Assembly: GCA_002327525.1 (NCBI GenBank)
Contig: DCWG01000062.1
Coordinates: forward strand, 20,587-53,312
Origin: Gammaproteobacteria bacterium UBA2168
GTDB taxonomy: Bacteria > Pseudomonadota > Gammaproteobacteria > Pseudomonadales > Azotimanducaceae
Length of the DNA stretch: 32,726 bases
Direction: 5' to 3'
Shown here: positions 23,770 through 32,683 of the stretch, one piece after another
Position numbering within the stretch: position 1 is the first letter of the stretch
Layout: the number at the start of each line of letters is the position of its first letter
Program-made: the position numbers and the translations under genes
The notes under the pieces: generated by a model
What the model saw: only the letters and a program-made list of their open reading frames with translations
Told to the model about the DNA's origin: nothing
The model's database searches: none

Positions 23770-24975
23770 GTGGCGGAACTCTCCACACAATCGAAATCGT
23801 GGCGCACACCGCTCACCCTGTTGGTGCTGATGAGCATCGCCATGCCGGTGGCATTCAATGCATGGTTAGCGCTACTGAACAACTTCGTCGTAGAGCGCGC
23901 GGCGTTCACCGGAGTTGAGATCGGCATTCTGCAGAGCCTGCGCGAGGTGCCGGGATTCATGGCATTCACCACGGTGTTCGTGTTGCTGATACTCAAAGAG
24001 CAGACCTTCGCCGTGCTCGCACTGGCACTGATGGGACTCGGGGTTGCGCTCACCGGGTTGTTTCCGTTCGCTTATGGTCTTTACTTCACCACGCTGCTGA
24101 TGTCGGTGGGATTTCACTATTTCGAGGCTGTGAAGCAGTCGCTGTCACTGCAGTGGTTGGATCCGGCGGAGGCGCCCCGCGTGCTCGGCCGCCTGATCGC
24201 GGTCGGGTCCGTCACCTCACTGGTGGTGTATGCGGCCCTCTGGCTGTTGCTACAGGTGCTCGAGATCGACTACATCTGGTTGTTTGTGCTGGCGGGCGTG
24301 GTGTGCATGGGGCTTGCCGTGTTTATGCAGGTCGGCTTTCCGCACTTTCCCTCGAAAGCGCAGCAGCACAAGCATCTGGTGTTGCGTAAACGCTACTGGC
24401 TGTATTACGCACTCACTTTCTTTTCTGGCGCGCGGCGCCAGATCTTCATGGTGTTTGCGGCTTTTCTGATGGTAGAGAAATTTGGCTACACGGCGGCCGA
24501 GGTTACGCTGCTTTTTCTGATCAACTACGCGTTCAATTGGCTGTTCGCAGAGCGCATCGGACGGCTGATCTCCCGCATTGGTGAACGCTTGGCGCTGACG
24601 ATCGAATACGTTGGCCTCATCCTAGTATTCACAGGCTATGCCTTCGTCGAAAACGCCTATCTCGCAGCTGGTTTGTATGTGGTGGATCACATGTTCTTCG
24701 CACTCGCCATCGCCATAACGACCTACTTCCAGAAAATCGCCGATCCCGCCGACCTCGCGAGTAGCGCCGGTGTATCGTTTACCATCAACCACATCGCAGC
24801 AGTGGTGGTGCCTGCCGTGCTGGGACTCGTGTGGATCTACTCACCGATGGTCGTGTTCCTGATCGGTACGGGTTTCGCGGTCAGCTCCCTGCTACTGTCG
24901 CAGAACATTCCGGCACGTCCAGCCCCCGGCAATGAGACGCTGGTGGGAAAGGTGGCGTCCGCGCAGGGACTCTGA
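23770..24975 (+). CDS. MFS transporter
   Basis: A 401-residue protein beginning at GTG 23770 with about twelve transmembrane helices; the first is LLVLMSIAMPVAFNAWLALL. FVVERAAFTGVEIG after helix one, LREVPGFMAFT in the second helix, and the position of RIGRLISRIGERL between helices are usual for MFS carriers. The substrate is unknown and it does not show the GPH signature. The start is 85 bases from the divergent acyl-CoA dehydrogenase gene, so the transporter may share a regulator with the AMACR operon and could import its substrate. No Shine-Dalgarno site is evident. Confidence 0.88.
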   Translation: MAELSTQSKSWRTPLTLLVLMSIAMPVAFNAWLALLNNFVVERAAFTGVEIGILQSLREVPGFMAFTTVFVLLILKEQTFAVLALALMGLGVALTGLFPFAYGLYFTTLLMSVGFHYFEAVKQSLSLQWLDPAEAPRVLGRLIAVGSVTSLVVYAALWLLLQVLEIDYIWLFVLAGVVCMGLAVFMQVGFPHFPSKAQQHKHLVLRKRYWLYYALTFFSGARRQIFMVFAAFLMVEKFGYTAAEVTLLFLINYAFNWLFAERIGRLISRIGERLALTIEYVGLILVFTGYAFVENAYLAAGLYVVDHMFFALAIAITTYFQKIADPADLASSAGVSFTINHIAAVVVPAVLGLVWIYSPMVVFLIGTGFAVSSLLLSQNIPARPAPGNETLVGKVASAQGL

Positions 24976-25001
24976 TCTTTCTGCTCATCGCTGCCCGTAA
25001 A

Positions 25002-26819
25002 TCAAAAGCGGCTGAAACTGTCCGGGTCGAACGTTGCGCACTTACCGTCGGCGAAGCTACGGTAGTGTGTCTCATCCCATGCACCCCGCCTGAACATGCG
25101 CACGTACAGGCCGCAGTGTTCGCTCGCATCCGCGAATGTCGTATCCGCTGCCAGTTCCGCCTTCAGTGAATCGTAGGTGAGCGCCTCGTCATCCATGAAG
25201 ATGCCCTGATCGGACGGAGAATCGAGGATGATGGATGTCTTGCCTTTGCTGCCCCACGCCAGCCATTGCGGATCTGTACCGTCACGACCGCGGTGCGGAT
25301 TGCCCGTGTACGCGAATTGGGTCCAGTAGGACATCATGCTCCTGGAAAGCTGTTCCTGGGCTTCATCGCCGGGGTAGATATAACCGATTCCCATCCCTTG
25401 CTCGAATTCGCCGAACACGAAGGAAATCTCAAGACCGTGTCCGGCGCCGAGTGCCGTGCTCAGATCATAGCCGAGCAAGCTCGGTTCCTCGTCCCAGTCC
25501 CAGCGGTAGGCATAGACGTCGGGGTTGCCTGCTGCCGCCATGTACTGTGCCAGTTGGTCCACGCCGCGGACCTTCCAGGCGCGGGACTGGTAGTAGACGA
25601 TGCGCCGGTAGGCGTCTTCGTCCTTGAGCGAGGAGAAGATACCCAGAAATGTGTCCACGTAGCGCGGATCGAGCACCATGAACGTGGTTGGCTCGTCGCG
25701 GTTGGTGCCGAGGATCACCGGCACGGCATTGTGGTTGTCCGTGGAGGAGAAGATTTCCCGTGTGTCCAGATCAGGCAGCACGTGACCGTCGCCGAAGTTC
25801 TCCGGCAGATCGATCATGCCGAAGCCTCCTGCGTCGAGAACGGTGAAGAAGTCTTCCGGTGTCTTTGAATACAGGTAGTCTCGCAGCGCGGCTTGCGCCA
25901 TGTCGTCCTGAATGGCGCATGCATCCTCCGCACTGCTGGCGCGACCATCGGAGACCATCAGTCTTGATACCAACTCGCGGCTGGAGTGCCTGTGTCCGCC
26001 ATCGCGTTCGTAGCGTTGGCCGCTTGTCACTTCGGCCGGATCGAATCCGCCGCTTTGTACAGCGGCGCGGTGGAACAAGCCCTCGGCCAGAGGAGAGGCC
26101 ATCATTGCCAGCGTATCCGCGGCGCCGGCGGATTCACCGAACACCATCACGTTGTCCGGGTTGCCGCCGAACTCGGCGATGTTGTCCCGCGTCCATTCGA
26201 GCGCCCGCACCAGATCCAGCGTACCGAAGTTCCCCGAATCGTCTTCGAGGCTGCCAGTGTGCAGAGCTGGATGGTTGAACCAGCCGAGGAATCCAAGGCG
26301 GTAGTTGACGGTGATCACGACCACGTCCTGGGAGATGGCGAGCGCAGCGCCGATGTAACTGCCGCCGTGCCCGATGGTGTTGCCACCGCCATGAATCCAG
26401 AACATCACGGGTAAATCGTGTGCGTTGGGTGGTGACCAGATGTTGAGGTACAGACAGTCCTCAGAACCGGTGACGCTCCCCGGTGTGGTATCAGGGCCGG
26501 CACCGCTCAGCAGTGATGCGAATTGCGGACACAGATTGCCGGCACTCAGTGCCTCGATGACAGAGTCGGATCGGCGCGCGGGCCGTGGTGAGCGCCACCG
26601 TAGTTCTCCCACCGGAGGCTCGGCGAAGGGCACGCCCATCCAGGCGCGCGCGCCGTGTGCATCGACAAATCCGACGACATCGCCCGACGTTGTAGAGCGC
26701 AGCGTCGTATCGTCGCGTACCGGCGGGGGTGGAGGTTCCTCGATACTGCTGACATAGAGTGTGGTGCCGATGACGACGATCATTGCGACCACTATTAGGG
26801 CGATGCCGGCTTTTTTCAT
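25002..26819 (-). CDS. Type B carboxylesterase / lipase, membrane-anchored
   Basis: A 605-residue protein of the carboxylesterase family (PF00135). An N-terminal membrane segment (residues 5-22) is followed by a proline-rich linker and the alpha/beta domain. GVPFAEPPVGELR at 62-74 is the start of the family; the oxyanion hole is HGGG at 143-146; the nucleophile Ser230 is in GESAG; acid Glu376 is in GTNRDEP and His461 in GAGHGLEI. EDCLYLNIW near 120-128 is the second family signature. It would hydrolyse ester bonds of a bulky lipid or xenobiotic in the periplasm or on the cell surface. Divergent from the broken amidohydrolase. Catalytic machinery is complete. Confidence 0.93.
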   Translation of the reverse strand: MKKAGIALIVVAMIVVIGTTLYVSSIEEPPPPPVRDDTTLRSTTSGDVVGFVDAHGARAWMGVPFAEPPVGELRWRSPRPARRSDSVIEALSAGNLCPQFASLLSGAGPDTTPGSVTGSEDCLYLNIWSPPNAHDLPVMFWIHGGGNTIGHGGSYIGAALAISQDVVVITVNYRLGFLGWFNHPALHTGSLEDDSGNFGTLDLVRALEWTRDNIAEFGGNPDNVMVFGESAGAADTLAMMASPLAEGLFHRAAVQSGGFDPAEVTSGQRYERDGGHRHSSRELVSRLMVSDGRASSAEDACAIQDDMAQAALRDYLYSKTPEDFFTVLDAGGFGMIDLPENFGDGHVLPDLDTREIFSSTDNHNAVPVILGTNRDEPTTFMVLDPRYVDTFLGIFSSLKDEDAYRRIVYYQSRAWKVRGVDQLAQYMAAAGNPDVYAYRWDWDEEPSLLGYDLSTALGAGHGLEISFVFGEFEQGMGIGYIYPGDEAQEQLSRSMMSYWTQFAYTGNPHRGRDGTDPQWLAWGSKGKTSIILDSPSDQGIFMDDEALTYDSLKAELAADTTFADASEHCGLYVRMFRRGAWDETHYRSFADGKCATFDPDSFSRF

Positions 26820-26934
26820 AATTTTGCTCGCATTGGTTCGAACAGAAGCCTATCCCCAACCGCGTTGGTGCTCAATGGTCCGGTGTGATAGAACGTGACG
26901 ATTGGCGGTAGGAGTGGTTTCCGAGGAGCCAGAT

Positions 26935-27108
26935 ATGACGCAATACGATCCCGTCGTGCGAGCGGGCCATGTGATCGACGGTAGCGGGGGTGAAGGTTCC
27001 TGGCTCGAACGAAAAGCGCAGGCCTACCTTGCGACAACTGTCTCCGGGGAGGGTGCCTGTCGCGATGGTGAGGCGCCGGACGCGTTGCCCGGAAGGCTGA
27101 TACGCTGA
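26935..27108 (+). pseudogene. Internally deleted amidohydrolase (N-acyl-D-amino-acid deacylase-like)
   Basis: A 57-codon frame starts at ATG 26935 after CGAGGAG. Its first 21 residues (MTQYDPVVRAGHVIDGSGGEG) are the standard N-terminal beta strand of D-aminoacylase and related amidohydrolases; the last 22 (VSGEGACRDGEAPDALPGRLIR) match the usual C-terminal end of the same family, which reads V-N-G followed by DG and PGRLIR. The roughly 400 to 500 residue metal-binding core is absent. Only about a dozen residues lie between the two ends, so one in-frame internal deletion joined them. The CaiB/BaiF gene begins one base after its stop. It is not expected to be catalytic. Confidence 0.65.
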
Positions 27109-27109
27109 G

Positions 27110-28297
27110 ATGAAGGGACCTCTTTCAGAACTGAGAGTGCTCGACCTGACGCATGCCCGGGCCGGTCCGACAGCGGTGCGGCTGCTGGCCGATTGGGGAG
27201 CAGACGTGATCAAGATAGAGGCGCCGTTGACCAGTGAGGCGGCGGGTAGGGCGGTAACCGGCGGGCGGCGCAGCCCAGACGAACAGAACCTGCACCGCAA
27301 CAAGCGCGCGCTGGCGCTCAACCTCAAGACCGAGGCGGGACATGCCGCGTTCATGCGCATGGCGGAACAGGCAGACATCATCGTCGAGAATTTCAAAGCA
27401 CAGGTGAAACACAAGCTGCGGGTCGACTATGCCTCGGTACGGGAGGTCAATCCTGCGATCATCTACGCGAGCATTTCGGGCTTTGGACAGGATGGCCCGT
27501 ATGGAGAGCGCGCGGGTGTGGATCAGATCATCCAGGGCATGAGCGGGCTGATGTCCGTCACCGGCGAACCAGGTGAAGGGCCGATGCGGGTGGGCATAGC
27601 TATTAGCGATACCTCCGCCGGTATGTTTCTGGGTCAGGGCATTCTGCTCGCATTGCTGCATCGCGAGCGTACGGGTGAAGGGCAATGGGTGCACACCTCA
27701 CTGTTGGAAGCCATGATGTGTAAGCTCGATTTTCAGGGCGCGCGCTACACCATGAGCGCGGAGGTGCCTGAGCAGCAAGGCAACGACCACCCTTACCACA
27801 CACCGATGGGCCTGTTTCACGCAAGCGATGGGCCGGTGAACATCGCCGCCTCCAGCCAGCGGCTGTGGCAGCTTTTTTGCGCGGCGCTGGATGCGGATGA
27901 ACTGGCTGGTCATCCGGACTATCAGCGCACCGGAGAACGCATTGCGCGCAAAGCGCAGCTGAATGGTGACATCAACGCCGTGACGGGGTGCTTCACCACC
28001 GCCGAACTGGTGGAGCGGCTGAATGCTGCTGGTGTGCCCTGTGGCCCGGTCAACGATATCGGCCAGGCTTTCGAGGATGACCAGGTGCGTCACCTCGGCA
28101 TGGCCAGGCCCGCACCGCACCCTGAGCTCGGCGATCTCGATCTGATACGGTCTCCGATCAACCTGAGTGCCTGGCCCCAGCCATCGCGCTTCGATCACGC
28201 GGCGCCAGATCCTGGGCAGGACAATCGGTTTGTGCTTAGCTCTTTTGGTTTCAGCGACGCGGAGATCGACGAGCTGGCGGAACAACAGGCGATCTGA
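27110..28297 (+). CDS. CaiB/BaiF CoA-transferase family protein
   Basis: A 395-residue class III CoA-transferase. Visible marks are GPLSELRVLDLTHARAGPTAVRLLADWGADVIKIE at 3-37, NLKTEAG, the central catalytic Asp167 in the GIAISDTSAG segment (equivalent to Asp169 of formyl-CoA transferase), and LLEAMMCKLDFQGARY. The C-terminal part with PCGPVNDIGQAFEDDQV is typical. It would transfer CoA between carboxylic acids; the donor and acceptor are unknown. Its ATG is one base after the stop of the deleted amidohydrolase, so the two genes were probably once translated from one message. Its stop is followed directly, in the same frame, by the GPH carrier. Confidence 0.9.
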   Translation: MKGPLSELRVLDLTHARAGPTAVRLLADWGADVIKIEAPLTSEAAGRAVTGGRRSPDEQNLHRNKRALALNLKTEAGHAAFMRMAEQADIIVENFKAQVKHKLRVDYASVREVNPAIIYASISGFGQDGPYGERAGVDQIIQGMSGLMSVTGEPGEGPMRVGIAISDTSAGMFLGQGILLALLHRERTGEGQWVHTSLLEAMMCKLDFQGARYTMSAEVPEQQGNDHPYHTPMGLFHASDGPVNIAASSQRLWQLFCAALDADELAGHPDYQRTGERIARKAQLNGDINAVTGCFTTAELVERLNAAGVPCGPVNDIGQAFEDDQVRHLGMARPAPHPELGDLDLIRSPINLSAWPQPSRFDHAAPDPGQDNRFVLSSFGFSDAEIDELAEQQAI

Positions 28298-28300
28298 GCG

Positions 28301-29659
28301 CTGTCTATCCACACTGACAAACTCGACTTCGCGCAGCGCGCCGGTTACGGCGTCGGCGATTTTGGCATCAATCTGTACTTCATCGCCGCGATGACCTATC
28401 TGCTGTACTTCTACACTGACGTATTGCAGATTTCGGCGGCTGCGGCCGCCGGTGTGATGTTCGTGGCGAGGCTGGTGGACGCGGTCACCGATCCCATGAT
28501 GGGCGCCATTGCGGAGCGCACCCGTACCCGATGGGGGCGGCTGCGTCCGCACATTCTGTTCGGCGCCATCCCCATGGGCGTTGTCGCTGTCCTCACCTTT
28601 ACCGTGCCGCCGTTCGGGGATACGGGGAAGGTATGGTGGGCGTACATCACCTATATCGCGTTCGGCATCGCCTACACTGTCATCACCATTCCGTATTCCG
28701 CGCTATCCGCCTCGCTGACGGCCGACCACCACGAGCGCACAATACTCTCGACTGTTCGCATGGCGTTCGCCTTTGCCGGAGGGCTGGTCATCTCGTCCGG
28801 CATGCCAAAACTCGTTGGCACCTTTGCCGACGAAGCGGCTGGTTATCAGATAACCATGGTCGTGTTTGCTTTGGTGGCGACGGCGCTGCTATGGCTGACG
28901 GTGTGGCAGACGGCGGAGCGGGTGACGCCCCCGGCCTCCCAGCGTCTGAGTCTCAGGGACAGTTTGAGCGCGGTGATTCACAATCCGCCGTTGGTCGTCG
29001 TGATGGTGATGTTCACTTGTGGCATGTTGTCCTTCACGATTCGGCAGGCGGTTGCTGCGTATTACTTCAAATACAACCTCGGCCGGCCGGATCTGATCGG
29101 TGACTGGTTTCTCGTGACGATGCCCATCATGTTCGTGGGGCTGATCTTCACGCCGATGCTGGCGCGGCGGTTCGGGAAGTCCGGTGGCATTCTCATCGGC
29201 GCGATCGTCACCATTTTCTGCGGCATCGGCATGTACTTCACACCCTACGAAGAAATAGAGCTGATCTTCATGTGGGGTGCTTTGATGGCGCTGGGTGGTA
29301 CTCCAATCGCCGTGCTTGGCTGGGCAATGTTGCCCGATACGGTGGAATACGCGCAGTGGCGACTCGGAGTGCGGGCCGACGGTGCCATCTTTTCGGTATC
29401 TTCTTTCTTTCAAAAACTGGCCAAGACGCTCGGTGGAGCAGGTGTGGCGGCGGCTCTCGCCAGTGTCGGCTACATGGCGAACACCGACCAGTCAGCAACC
29501 TCGCTTGCCACCATCCACAACATGATGACGCTCGCCCCCGTGGCGATCATGCTGGTATTGATCATCGCCGCAATGAACTACCGCCTCGACGGGCACACCC
29601 ACACGCGCATCGTGGCGGAGCTGAGGTCGAGGGAAGAAGCGGCTGCTTCTGGATCCTGA
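28301..29659 (+). CDS. MFS transporter, GPH (MelB-like) family, non-canonical start
   Basis: The open frame runs from the TGA of the CaiB gene (28295-28297) to 29659. ATG 28391 would remove the first helix, yet the codons before it encode the conserved N-terminus DFAQRAGYGVGDFGINLYF, with no ATG, GTG or TTG between 28298 and 28391. CTG 28301 is the earliest candidate and gives 452 residues. The GPH signature RLVDAVTDPMMGAIAERT follows, then the RTRWGRLRPHI loop. Alternatives are that the original start codon mutated, or that translation uses the rare CTG or reads through the TGA. Around 12 helices. Cargo is unknown, perhaps a carboxylate used by the CaiB protein. Family is sure; start is uncertain. 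Confidence 0.8.
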   Translation: MSIHTDKLDFAQRAGYGVGDFGINLYFIAAMTYLLYFYTDVLQISAAAAAGVMFVARLVDAVTDPMMGAIAERTRTRWGRLRPHILFGAIPMGVVAVLTFTVPPFGDTGKVWWAYITYIAFGIAYTVITIPYSALSASLTADHHERTILSTVRMAFAFAGGLVISSGMPKLVGTFADEAAGYQITMVVFALVATALLWLTVWQTAERVTPPASQRLSLRDSLSAVIHNPPLVVVMVMFTCGMLSFTIRQAVAAYYFKYNLGRPDLIGDWFLVTMPIMFVGLIFTPMLARRFGKSGGILIGAIVTIFCGIGMYFTPYEEIELIFMWGALMALGGTPIAVLGWAMLPDTVEYAQWRLGVRADGAIFSVSSFFQKLAKTLGGAGVAAALASVGYMANTDQSATSLATIHNMMTLAPVAIMLVLIIAAMNYRLDGHTHTRIVAELRSREEAAASGS

Positions 29660-29674
29660 AAAACACCTGCCTTG

Positions 29675-30379
29675 TCAGTGCACCTCCGCTGCATCCCCCC
29701 AGGCCTTGCGCAGTTTTGCCATGTCGAAACCATCCTGCTGGGCGGCCTCGATGATTACTCGTTCCCTGCGCGCGATGTTAGCCGCTACCTCGGGTACCCG
29801 AGCGGCAGTGTCCTGCGGAATGACGACGGCCCCGTGCTGGTCTGCGTGGATGATATCGCCGTCGATGACACGCATTCCGGCAACCGTGATGGGGCGGGCG
29901 TAGTCGACGACATGAACGTAGGCGTGTGAGGGGCCCACGCGGTCTGCGAGCATCTGAAAACCATCGGCGATGTCGGGTAGATCGCGCACGCTGCCGTCGG
30001 TGATGAGACCCTTACAGCCGAGCCCCTTGTGGATATTACTGTTCACCTCGCCCCAGAAAGAGCCGTAACCGCGCTCGTCATCGAGATCCTGAATCACGAT
30101 GATGGCGGGTTTTTCGCCCTCGTCGATATACGCATAGTAGGCATCGGAGAGTTGACGCGCCTCACTCCCGCGTACGTCCGAGGGGTGTGCGGCCCGTATT
30201 GTCGCTGTGCGCGCTATGCCGACCATGGAGCCCAGGCCGGGCCGGGTGCAGACCAGCGGCTTGGTGGTATAGCCGTAGCCTCGACGTTCGGGCACCAATA
30301 CTTCCAGGGCGTTGCATACCGTTGGTGTGTCCAGAGCTTCCAGTTGCGCGATCAGTTCTGTGGTCAATGTGTCGCTCAT
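29675..30379 (-). CDS. RraA-like / HMG-CHA aldolase family protein
   Basis: Translation from ATG 30379 gives 234 residues, preceded by AAAGGA. The family fold is clear: ALDTPTVCNALE at the N-terminus, GKGLITDGSVRDLPDI around 118-137 with the Arg132 and Asp133 pair, and Asp136 at the position used for the metal site, and HADQHGAVVIP near 178-187. Proteins of this family are either RNase E regulators (RraA) or divalent-metal-dependent 4-hydroxy-4-methyl-2-oxoglutarate / 4-carboxy-4-hydroxy-2-oxoadipate aldolases. Metal-site residues being kept favours the aldolase-like branch. It lies 19 bases after the alpha/beta hydrolase gene stop, in the same operon. Exact substrate unknown. Confidence 0.85.
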   Translation of the reverse strand: MSDTLTTELIAQLEALDTPTVCNALEVLVPERRGYGYTTKPLVCTRPGLGSMVGIARTATIRAAHPSDVRGSEARQLSDAYYAYIDEGEKPAIIVIQDLDDERGYGSFWGEVNSNIHKGLGCKGLITDGSVRDLPDIADGFQMLADRVGPSHAYVHVVDYARPITVAGMRVIDGDIIHADQHGAVVIPQDTAARVPEVAANIARRERVIIEAAQQDGFDMAKLRKAWGDAAEVH

Positions 30380-30398
30380 GAATGTGTCCTTTGTCTGC

Positions 30399-31352
30399 TC
30401 ACGTTCGCTGTTGAGGCATGTCCTGGCCCGTGACTGCGGCAAGATTGTTCCTGATCTCGTCGGCGTGATCTTCCCGTATCCAGTCGAGCAACAGACCCTT
30501 GGTCGCCATGGTAGTGGACATTGGATCGTCGAACATCAGGTGGTGATAGGTATCGGGCACGGTGAGCACCGGCAGCGCTCCGCCGGCGATCTGGTTCATG
30601 TAGCCGCCGAAATAGGCACCCTCGTCCTCGCTATGTTCGGCGAGAATGACAGCCGAGCGGCACGCGAGCCGAGTGAATTTGTCGCGCTGATCGATCCCCA
30701 TCTCCAGATGGTCGAACAGAGTGGGATCGAATTTCCAGGTCCAGCCGCCTTCCACCTGTCTGATCCCGTAGCGGGCCATGTGTGCGAGCACCGGCGGATA
30801 GACGCCAGGCTGGTCAGGCAGCAGTCGAAAGCGACCCATGATGGTGTCCTGATCCGCATACACTCGCCGCCGCCGCCGGGGTTTGGCATCTTCGCGTTTG
30901 GCGCGCATACCCCACTCGAGGTACTGCCCGGGTGGGGCGACGGTGAAGTCCATGAAGAGCACGCCGCCCATGTCGGCACCGAAGCGGTGGGCGGCCTCCA
31001 GTGCCACGAAACCGCCAAAGCTATGGCCGACGACGAACGGCCGCTCTCCCAACTCGGCCGCCTGACAGACGGCCCACACCTCTCGTGCGAACAACTCCCC
31101 CGAGTAACGTGCGCGCCAGCCGCTGTTCCCGTTGCCCGACAGATCGAGCGCGGCCACACGGAACTGGTCAGCCAGATACGGGGCGACGAAGCGCCACCAT
31201 TCCAGATGTGCATTGCTGCCGTGGATGAGCACGATGCCCGGCTTTCCAACGTCTCCCCAGGTGCGATAGGTGATGTCGACACCCTCTACCTGTGTGACAT
31301 GCATCTGTGATGCTGTGTCCAGTGCGCGTTGATACCAGTGTGGTTGTTGCAT
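30399..31352 (-). CDS. Alpha/beta fold hydrolase
   Basis: Translation from ATG 31352 gives 317 residues; that start leaves a normal N-terminus MQQPHWYQRALDTASQ, whereas an ATG at 31304 would cut it. The first strand contains VLIHGSNAHLEWW (oxyanion), the nucleophile Ser111 is in GHSFGG, and the His in TYHHLMFDDP near the C-terminus completes the triad, with Asp in the preceding strand region. A small basic loop (KPRRRRRV) sits after the lid. The length and lid fit the MhpC/haloperoxidase-like group which cleaves C-C or ester bonds. Position just upstream of the RraA-like gene suggests a two-step breakdown of a ring-cleavage or keto acid product, which is inference. Confidence 0.88.
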   Translation of the reverse strand: MQQPHWYQRALDTASQMHVTQVEGVDITYRTWGDVGKPGIVLIHGSNAHLEWWRFVAPYLADQFRVAALDLSGNGNSGWRARYSGELFAREVWAVCQAAELGERPFVVGHSFGGFVALEAAHRFGADMGGVLFMDFTVAPPGQYLEWGMRAKREDAKPRRRRRVYADQDTIMGRFRLLPDQPGVYPPVLAHMARYGIRQVEGGWTWKFDPTLFDHLEMGIDQRDKFTRLACRSAVILAEHSEDEGAYFGGYMNQIAGGALPVLTVPDTYHHLMFDDPMSTTMATKGLLLDWIREDHADEIRNNLAAVTGQDMPQQRT

Positions 31353-31454
31353 GTTCGCCTGAATATCCGAGTTGTGTGCCGGTGGTGCCGGCAAAACGCA
31401 GCAATTTAGCACGCCCGTGCCACCCCGGCGAAACGGGGGCCTGAACAGGGTCCG

Positions 31455-32486
31455 TCAGGGGGCTTGAGGCGGTTCCGGCTCCGGCCAGAAATGGGCAACG
31501 GATTGCGCCAGCCAGCGCGCGAGTTCCGCACTCACCTCCCACGGGCGCTCCTGGGCCATCCAGTGACCGGATGCGATCACGGCTTCGCTCAGGTTTTTGC
31601 AGCGTTCACGCATGGGATCCGCAAGTCGCGAGGTGATGCATTCGCAGGTGTAGTCGTATTGCGCAGCGATGAACAGCACGGGCATGTGCAGTACGTTGTC
31701 GACGGCATTGGCCGCGTATTCGGCATTGATCTCGTGATTCATGTAGTAAGAATCCGGACCGAAAAAGGTATTGCGCTTCAGGGCCTGGGCGTACTCGGCC
31801 AGTTCGTCCTCGGTGATGACGTCTGCATCGCGCGGAACATCGGGTACGCTGCCGTCAGGGAACCAGCCGCCCAGGTGACGAGTGTGGGCGGTTGCAGAAG
31901 GTAGGTCGAAACCTTCCGGACTTCCCTTGCGAAACAATAGCTTAGCGACGTTATATGGATTGCTGTCGAAGGCGTGGGTGGCTTTCACGAAGTGCTCTTC
32001 GTAAAAACGCATGTACTCCCATTGCCCGGCGGGAAAGGTGGCTTCGGGGTAGATGTCGCGATTGACGAGAGGAAGGATCGCATCCAGTCCCCGTTCGATC
32101 GTGTAGTAAGGTACGCACAGGCTCGCCACGGCTTCGCATTGCCCGGCATGGTCGCGGGCGATGGACCACACCGTGGGAGAACCCCAGTCGTGCCCCACCC
32201 ACACTGCGCGTTCGCGGCCCAGATGATCGAGTAGGGAGAGCATGTCGCCGACCACTTGTTCCTGCGCGTAATCGGCGTGTCTGTCGTAACACGTGGAGCC
32301 GCCATAACCGCGCAGATCGGGCGCGACACAACGAAAACCCAGCGCACCGAATGCGGCAAGCTGGTGACGCCAGCTCAGACCCAGTTCGGGCCAGCCGTGT
32401 ACGAAAATGATGAGCGGCCCGTTTTCGGGACCTGCGGCGAGGTAGGCGGTGGTGTGCGCACCGCTGGTAAAGCTGTGTCTTTCCAT
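31455..32486 (-). CDS. Alpha/beta hydrolase, epoxide hydrolase-like
   Basis: A 343-residue protein. HGWPE at 30-34 carries the oxyanion hole, and GHDWGS near 98-103 has Asp100 in place of the nucleophile serine, which marks epoxide hydrolases and haloalkane dehalogenases. The acid is probably Asp278 in AQYDYTC and the base His308 in SGHWM. A cap domain between about 135 and 260 contains FYEEHF and several tyrosines that could be the two epoxide-activating tyrosines. HGWPE and GHDWG together fit the soluble epoxide hydrolase group best. It is upstream of, and separated by 102 bases from, the MhpC-like hydrolase on the same strand. Confidence 0.9.
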   Translation of the reverse strand: MERHSFTSGAHTTAYLAAGPENGPLIIFVHGWPELGLSWRHQLAAFGALGFRCVAPDLRGYGGSTCYDRHADYAQEQVVGDMLSLLDHLGRERAVWVGHDWGSPTVWSIARDHAGQCEAVASLCVPYYTIERGLDAILPLVNRDIYPEATFPAGQWEYMRFYEEHFVKATHAFDSNPYNVAKLLFRKGSPEGFDLPSATAHTRHLGGWFPDGSVPDVPRDADVITEDELAEYAQALKRNTFFGPDSYYMNHEINAEYAANAVDNVLHMPVLFIAAQYDYTCECITSRLADPMRERCKNLSEAVIASGHWMAQERPWEVSAELARWLAQSVAHFWPEPEPPQAP

Positions 32487-32536
32487 CGGTACATGATAGC
32501 CGTTCTGTCTCCTGAGGGTATCGGTGGTTAAGCTGT

Positions 32537-32683
32537 GGATGTAGGAGAGACGAGATCAGACATCGCGCGGCACATGCCGCGTTCATCGCCGAGCAGGCAG
32601 ACCAGATAGATGCCGAACGCGCGCTGACACCGGCGGTGGTGGAGCAACTGATGGGTAGTGGCGCTTTCCGCCAGCGCATTTGA
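32537..32683 (+). pseudogene. Acyl-CoA dehydrogenase N-terminal remnant at the window edge
   Basis: A frame ending at TGA 32681-32683 contains HAAFIAEQADQIDAERALTPAVVEQLMGSGAFR, the ordinary first-helix region of an acyl-CoA dehydrogenase (relatives read RRLP-x-x-VV-x-x-L-x-x-x-G-L-FR). It stops after FRQRI, where intact proteins continue with the VP-x-x-LGG stretch. Upstream, GETRSDIARH lies in another frame, so a shift may also be present near 32560. The start is not clear. Beyond 32683 the sequence to the edge shows no continuation that I recognise. Confidence 0.45.
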
